Shown piece by piece: positions 57,538 through 64,000 of a stretch of DNA of 64,000 nucleotides. The notes below the pieces were generated by a model that saw only the letters and a program-made list of their open reading frames with translations, made no database searches and had not been told where the DNA came from. The stretch's first letter is position 1; every line of letters starts with the position of its first letter. Position numbers and translations under genes: made by a program. Origin of the DNA: Gigaspora rosea (lineage: Eukaryota > Glomeromycota > Glomeromycetes > Diversisporales > Gigasporaceae); NCBI GenBank assembly GCA_003550325.1, contig QKWP01000515.1:159581-223580 (forward strand), written 5' to 3'.

Positions 57538-60500
57538 TTTTTTTCCCCTTTGATAGGTCTCGCCGTGACTCAACCTCTTAGCTTTATTATATATTTAAAG
57601 ATTAAATACAATACATTTCTAAGAATAAACAAAGCCTGACATCATCCGAGTAATCATACTCAAATGCAACCCATCGCACCAACTCTCTGGAGAGTTAGAG
57701 TCTGAATTAGCCCCTATCAAAAGGACGTCCAAAAGGGAGTTTCACCCGATTGGATTAGACAAATAATTGCTTTGTTCCATACTTCACAAATTTTTTCTTC
57801 CTTTTCTTTCTGTAGGACCTTCCTTTCTTGCGTTAGGCTTCTACACCTTCTTTCCTTCAGCAGTGGGGATACGTCAACACTTGAATCTAAAGCTGAATTT
57901 CTTCATTTCTCATGGCCCGAAATTCCTATTGACTTTTCCCATTCCAAGACTGCAGAACAACGGGGTTTCTAAATAAAGTCATAGAATAGATTCCAGATAA
58001 GCGTGATGGCGTAGTCCAGAATTTTTAACACTTCTTTTTTTGAGTTCAGGAGGTTCGTTATATTGAGTACTACTGTTTTTCTGTAAAAGGCCTTTGATTA
58101 TATCCTTCCTTGCCTGTGAAATTTCCTTTTTGCTTCTTCCAAAGATAATTCCTCTTACAACTTCTTTTTCAAACTTGAATTTGGTGTCTGACTCAAGTTT
58201 ATTCCAACACAGTTCTGAAACCATGTCTTCAATGTTATACTATTAGAATTCTAGACCGCTGTACTCTGCCAGATGTTTTGTGTTTCTTTTTCTTCGTCTT
58301 CACAAAGAGTGCAGTGATCTGATGTATATAGATACAGCTTTCTTCTCTTTAGCTCTGAAGTACCAGGAGTATTTCTGCTAAGGCTTTGATCCGCAGAGCT
58401 AATCTTTTACTTTGTTTCAGAGAGGTACAATGCACACCACTTTGTCTTTTGATTTGCTTCCAATAGGAGGGCCAGTTGAAAGTCCTATTTATGCAGCTGT
58501 TTTCTAGCTTCGCCACTGCCTTTGTGCAAAACCATCCTGCACCATTTTGGAGTTCAAAACCTGTTTAAGAAAGCTTTTTGTTGGCCTCTCGACTTTGATG
58601 TCCTTCCAAAAAAAAAGTGACTCAAATCTCGAGTCCTTGCTTGGTTTGAATATAGGGTTATTGGCGACAAAAGTGCATTCTTCGCATAGTGATCTGCTAA
58701 ATCATTCCACTTGTCACCACTATGATCTTTCACTTTTTCAAGGACAAGTTCAATTTGCTTTGCTTTCACCACATTAAACTATCTTAGACACCCAAAAAAA
58801 TTCTTTTCTTTGAGCCATCTGTTTAGTCTAACTTTACTTTCCAAATTCTGTATACTAGCAATTGCTACTGCGCTATCTGTACAAACTATTACTTTACTAT
58901 TAACCAGAACTGTTAAAAGGGCTAACCAGATTGCGATAGTTTCGGGCTTTGTAGATGAAGGCCATTAACTAAGTCTAATACTACCTTTAGCTATAACTAT
59001 ATTTTGTTCTATATTAATTTGAACCCAACTTGCTCTCATAATGCTCTGACACTGCTGTCTAGAGAGGGAGCCATCCATGTAAAATTTGTAAACCTCTTTT
59101 CTATTTACTGAATTTTGATCCAAAGCCTTCAGAAGCTCTGATGATAATGTTTCATTAAAAATTTGAGACTTGATTAAGTGTCTGGCCAAATAGCCCTCAA
59201 TTGTTATCTGTGGACTCAGGGGGCTAGAGTCTGGAACTACTACTGTATTAGTCTTCTTTCTGGCTATTACTTCTTTAGGAACAGGTAACACTTTCTGGTT
59301 TGCTACTTTTGAATTTTTGGGAAGACACCTTGGATATCTTTTTTCCATAGCCAGCTAACGCACTCTTCATTTTCAACGTACGAATTTAGCTCACAACCAC
59401 TGCATTTTTCAAGTACCTGTTCCATTTTCTCTTTTTTGAGAGCTATATTTCTATCCTGCCAATGTTTTGTTAGGACTTCTTTTTTTCTTTTTTTAATAAT
59501 TTGCCTGACATTCATGCCGTTTTCCTTGTCTTTTGTGAGCACCCAATCTTTGATTCTATTATCCTTTTTGATACCTGCTTCATTAGGCGTAATAGACATA
59601 ACATTAGGGCTGCAAGTACAAAAACCTTCTCTAATACTTCTGCTCCAAGGATTACTAAGACATTTTCTTTTAATTGATCTGAACCATGCTGCTACTTTGC
59701 CTTTGCATGATCTTCCTCTGATGAATTTAAGTTGTTTCTATTTCAAAAGCTTTGTACCCTCCTCATTTATCACCTGGTCTAGATAAAAAAGGCCCAGACT
59801 TTGAAGGTTTCTGTGGCTTTGATGAAGAGCTTTGGCTTTAGAATTTCACGAAAGCGAGGACCCGTTCTGTGGATTTGCCAGAAGGTTGGCTCGTGTCTTA
59901 TGGTCAAATTAAGCTCCTTTGCCTTTTAGACAATTTGACAGTTCAGATTGTGTTGCTAGATCTTTAGGTCACCCGGTTGTAATTTTTCTTGCCATGGGTT
60001 TGAGGTAATACTAGCCAAACAAAGGTCCTGTTTGAGTCTAGCTTTCATAAGGTCGCCAGCAAAATTTCTTGCATTAATTCTGAGCTGGAAACTTGTAATT
60101 TGATTTGTTAGTAACTCCTGCCACAGGACTTTGCAGTTACCAATGTTTCTGTGAGAGATAATGTGGTTGCTAATTGTTCTTGGGAGGTCAAACTTGTTTT
60201 TAACTAGTTTAACAAATAGCTGGTGTATTTGTAAGAGGGCGCTTTTGGATAACTTAGCTATTTGAAGCATGTAGCTCAACCTGAGGATTAAACACATATT
60301 TTTGATATATGTGAGTTGGCTTAAGGTCATTTTCTTGCAGCTAATTGACTTTATGAAGTTTCTAACGACCCCTTTGGCCTTGTTTTTAGTTAACATATTC
60401 TGGGACTTCTCACTTAGCCATACATTTAAAAACCTAATAAGTGAGCGCTTTGTTCCACCTGTACTTTCTTTTGTAGGAAGTGAACTGCTTTGTCTTTCAC

Positions 60501-63500
60501 TTTGAGTGTTGAGTTAATTACTAGTAGTCTGGACTTTGCTGTATTGATTTGAATATTGTTTAGTGAGTAGAAATACTCAGCTATTCTAAGAGTTTCTTCA
60601 AGTTGTTCTTTGCTATTGGCTAATCATGTTGTATTGTTTGCATAAGCGATGACTGCTTGATGGAACTGAGAGGAGATGAGTTTATTTTGTTTCAGATCCG
60701 TGGGCTCCTGTGACTTGAAAGTGAAACCGAAGTGCTTTGAATTTTGAACTTTTGATAATAAAAGATCATAAAAGATCTGCCATATAATAGGTGAGAGTAC
60801 TTCTCCCTAATCAATTCTGTCAAAAGCACAGATCTCCTTTGTGTGTCTGAAAGCTATAATTACTTTGACTTTTCTTTGTTAAAACAGACCTAAAATGAAC
60901 TTGCAGGTCTTTTCTGGTAGCTTAATTCTTTTGAGGGCCAGGAGAAGAAAGTCTAAAGGGACCGAGTCAAAGGCCTTTTTCATGTCTTGAAATAAGACCT
61001 ATATTTCTTTGCTTTGTTCTTTCGCTACTTCAGTTAGATTATTCAAAAGATGTACAGTCTGACCTCTCTATAATCACCAAGTCCGTCACGCCTCTTTTGG
61101 TGATTGTATAGAGGTGTGACTATAAATAAAATACCTTGTTATGGTCACGTGACCAAAAGCCAATAAGTAATGTATTTGTGTATTAAAAAATTTAAACTAT
61201 TTGATAGTGATAACTCTTGAACCAGTGGCCCAATTTGGATAAAACAACTACTAGAGTGTTTGGCTCAATGAAACGATTCTAATGAGTTCACAATCATCCA
61301 AATCTAATTACAAAATGCTAAGATCTTTAAAGATTTTTCACTTAGATATTTAAATTTAATCAATTTTTAAACATGTAAAGTGATACAAATCCTTAACGAT
61401 CTCAGGATCGTGTGATCCGATTTTAGTGATCTAGTGCTCATTAGAATCGTCACATAGAGACGAACATTTTGGTAGTTATTTCATCCAAATAAGACCACTG
61501 AATCAAAAGTTATTTGCTGTCAAACATTTAAGAATTTTTAATAGAATATTTTAAATAAACATAAATATAAATATTGGCCAATCAGATTTTATAATCTATA
61601 TTTAGTAATAATTGGTGACTATAACGAGGTTTTTTATTAATAAAATGGATAAAAAAATCAAAATTTTTTGGTGATAATGATTATAATAAGGTTTTTTACT
61701 ATATTTTAAGTCTGTTGCACAATATTGGGTGCTTATATAGAGGTTTGACTATATGGGGTATGATTATAGAGAGGTTATACTGTATTGGTTCTGAGGTTAA
61801 TTCTCCTGGCAAGCTGGCAAAATTTGGCCCCCTTAGGATTTCCTTTTCGCCTAAAATTCCTGTGAGCCTTTTGGTTAAGATCTTTGTAACACATTTATGA
61901 AAAGTTTCTAGTAAAGCTATTGGGCGCACTGGGTTTAAACTGAAGTCCCATTCTGGCTCCTTTGGAATAGGATAGATTTGTACTTTTTTCCAACTTTCTG
62001 GAATCCGCCCAGATGCTAAGCACAAATCTGCAAATTTCCTGAACCTCCTTTGTATTGTTGGTGCTGTATTTTTAATCAGGGTATAGCTGATCCCTGAAAT
62101 CCCAACACTGTATTGCTTTTAAGCTCATTTAGCATTGCACTCCATTCTAGATCTACTTATACCAGTCTTCTTTAATCCATTTTATTGGGCTATATATATC
62201 TTCTATTCCTCGGACATTTGCTCTAATTTTGTTTTTCTTTTAGCAAATTGTTGCTGGAAGTGAGCCTCCATTTTTGAAAGGACTTCTGTTGGGTCTACCG
62301 CCAGAGAAAACTCCCCATCTATGTTATCCAGAACTCTGTTGATTGAGACTTTGCAGAAAGGCTTTTCTAAAAGGCTTCATAACATTCTTCCTTGTTCATT
62401 TCTAATCATTTCGCATCGCTGGTTTACGAAGTTTTCAATATGCTTGGACTTGTCTTTTTGAATTTTAGTAGCCCAGTGCTTGTTTAAGATAAACCACTAC
62501 CCTTTTATTTCAGCTAGAGAAACTTCTGCTGAGAAGTTGCTACTTAGAAGGATTTCCAGGTTGTATTTCTCGTTAATTTCTCTCACTTGTTGGTTGAACT
62601 CTATTATTGTATCCTCTAGAAGACTTGCTAATTTAGTGGTTTTGAGCTCACATTTAAGTGATTTGTAGATTCTACTAAGAAAGATAACATCTTTCTTTAT
62701 CATTGCACTTGCACTGTGTTTGTTGTCTATCTCAGACCCTGAGTTGTTTGGAGACCCTCCTTTAAGTTTCTTGTAAGTGATGTTCTTACATGCTGCATAC
62801 AGTATACCCTTTTCGAAAGATTCTCATATTCTGTTAAGCTTTGCTGCCTGTTGATTCGAGAAGTGTTTTTAAGTTGTTTTCAGGGAGGGTTTGATACTGG
62901 GTCTGTTCTTTATATAATCTTCTAGGTTTCTACTATATTCCTCCCACTTCTCTTTTGTCATTTGATTATAATGGAAGAGCAAACACTGGTTGGCATTAAC
63001 TCTTTTTTTGGCTGTTGGTATGCTCTCCTTTCTTTCTTAGAGAATTGTAGCCGAAGTCATTTCATGGTCACTTCCTGTGCAGGTTGACATCCCATAGATT
63101 TTTGCTAGTATTAAATTACTTTTTAGATTGTTTCCTATTCAGATTTGATCTATTCTCAAACTGGATTCACTATTCGACCATGTAAACTTCTTGATTTGAG
63201 GATTCAAAACTCTAAATGAATCTTGGAAATCTTGATTGTGAAACCAACTTTGTAATGGTAAATGCTTGTTTAATGGTACTTCAGCCTGCACTAGTTTATC
63301 AAGATCCCTGTTGGGAACATGATTAAAATCACCCATAATTTTAAAGTAAAAGTCCTTTTCTCTGTTCATGTAGGCCTTAACTATTTCCTGTTGAATTTTT
63401 TTTGCTAAGGGTTTGTCATTTGGAGGAATATAAACTAACAGAATAGTAATATCTGATCACTTGAAGTAAAGATGTACCTCCAGAAATACTCATTCATCAG
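57538..63500 (-). mobile_element. LINE B: endonuclease, reverse transcriptase and RNase H, decayed
   Basis: From right to left: endonuclease (ILLVYIPPNDKP, FKIMGDFNHVPN, SLRIDQI, TGSDHEM; about 63450-63040); a linker; RT (SGRIPESWKKVQIYPIPKE and VRPIALLETFHKCVTKIL at 61770-62025; then, after a MITE, VLFQDMKKAFDSVPLDFLLL near 61000, GEVLSPIIWQ, and AYANNT for the YxDD motif near 60640); a Cys cluster (CSGCELNSYVENEEC, 59360-59404); RNase H (FYMDGSL near 59075, TDSAVAI, DKWNDLADHYAKN); and a zinc-binding tail (HCTLCEDEEKE near 58300). The 3' UTR ends in a short A run (57538-57545, seen as T on the plus strand). There are around a dozen stops and several shifts, and the YxDD motif is changed to ANN, so it is dead. 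The 5' end is missing at about 63500. Codon use differs from LINE A, so it is a separate family. Confidence 0.85.
61055..61782. mobile_element. Tc1/pogo-like element, 728 bp, TA target, inside LINE B
   Basis: The left end cagtctgacctctctataat and, from the right complement, cagtataacctctctataat are inverted; TA flanks both (61053-61054, 61783-61784). It splits the RT domain of LINE B between the codons for SEPIQY and LLNNLTE. Further inverted pieces lie inside each end (tgattgtatagaggtgtgac; tatatagaggtttgac). The middle (61200-61520) is a palindrome related to the units of the 19031-20278 element (actaccaaaatg, ctcaatgagaggattct). No transposase is present. Confidence 0.85.
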
Positions 63501-64000
63501 CAAATTTTATATATAGATATATATCGATTACTAACTGGTAAGATACTCATCACCCCTGTCGATTACTATCGATAGTGATAGTAATCGATAGATATCCGGT
63601 TAATACTCTGGCAATTACTATCGATAGTAATAGTAATCGATATATATCCGGTTAATCGATATATATCGAATATGATATCAATTAATAATTATTATATTCA
63701 CATAATCATACTTTTTGCAAATTTTTAAACGTTTTACAGGTTTTCACAAGTTTTCACAATTTTTTAATATAAAATTTTATTTTTTTATTTATTATTACTA
63801 TATTTTAAAATATTACATATTTTATTATAAATTATTATAAAAAAATGTCAAAAAAAATAAATTCAAAAAAAACAAAACCAAAAAAAAATAAAAAAATAAG
63901 CTATTATATTCCCTATATTCACTTATATTTGCTTATATTCGTTCATATTTGCTTATATTTGCTTATATTCGCTACTTCTTGCAAAGTCCCGGAAAGTTAG
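63501..64000. repeat. Short palindromic and tandem repeats at the window end
   Basis: From 63540 to 63670, gattactatcgatagt and its complement alternate with atatccggttaat in two direct units of about 60 bases. From 63900 to 63973 there is a tandem of gcttatatt / gttcatatt units of about ten bases. AT-rich A runs lie between. No gene is seen. Confidence 0.7.

Noticed and set aside
61699-61783. C-terminal tail of the RT frame reading through into the pogo-like element
   Set aside because: After the codons for SEPIQY the frame is MITE sequence; not part of the LINE protein.

Overview
The window is AT-rich eukaryotic DNA and most likely comes from an arbuscular mycorrhizal fungus (Glomeromycotina, Rhizophagus-like). 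The evidence is the gene families: an F-box protein with ribonuclease-inhibitor-type leucine-rich repeats, a kinase-Sel1 gene, a kinase-LRR gene, and an N-terminal kinase segment of the C-x2-C / WC-x2-C / GWTS type. These families are greatly expanded in that group. The species is inferred, not proven.

Layout. From 1 to 16 kb lies the host-gene part. It holds one intact F-box/LRR gene (770-1996, minus), a roughly 110-bp satellite (3.2-5.2 kb), a broken kinase-Sel1 gene (5.9-8.9 kb, plus) hit by a hAT-type MITE, and a broken kinase-LRR gene (12.8-15.9 kb, minus) with a tRNA-headed SINE-like insertion in one intron. From 16 to 22 kb there are no genes, only small terminal-inverted-repeat elements, several built from nested palindromes or short tandem repeats.

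From 22.3 to 50.3 kb sits one old LINE (called LINE A here), plus strand, cut into at least five pieces by later insertions. These are a 3.2-kb palindrome-array element, a 9.6-kb Ty3/gypsy-type LTR fossil that itself carries a MITE, and a 181-bp-class MITE that in turn carries a 5.5-kb Mutator-like element (MULE) with TIRs of about 0.8 kb. The MULE holds further MITEs and a fragment of a host kinase gene. From 51.6 to 53.7 kb is a second satellite. At 54.6-56.6 kb is a younger, 5'-truncated LINE A copy with an open RNase H frame, poly-A tail and target-site duplication. From 57.5 to 63.5 kb is a second LINE (LINE B, minus), interrupted by a Tc1/pogo-like MITE.

Functionally there is one plausible live host gene and one open mobile-element reading frame; the rest is decaying. 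The most unusual observations are: (1) a Cys cluster with identical spacing (C-x2-C-x10-C) just before RNase H in both LINE families; (2) TIR elements whose interiors are arrays of palindromes, two of them sharing a core despite different ends; (3) two-copy MITE families with defined 8-bp or 6-bp target duplications; (4) a host kinase fragment inside a MULE. All boundaries come from reading by eye; no database or alignment program was used.
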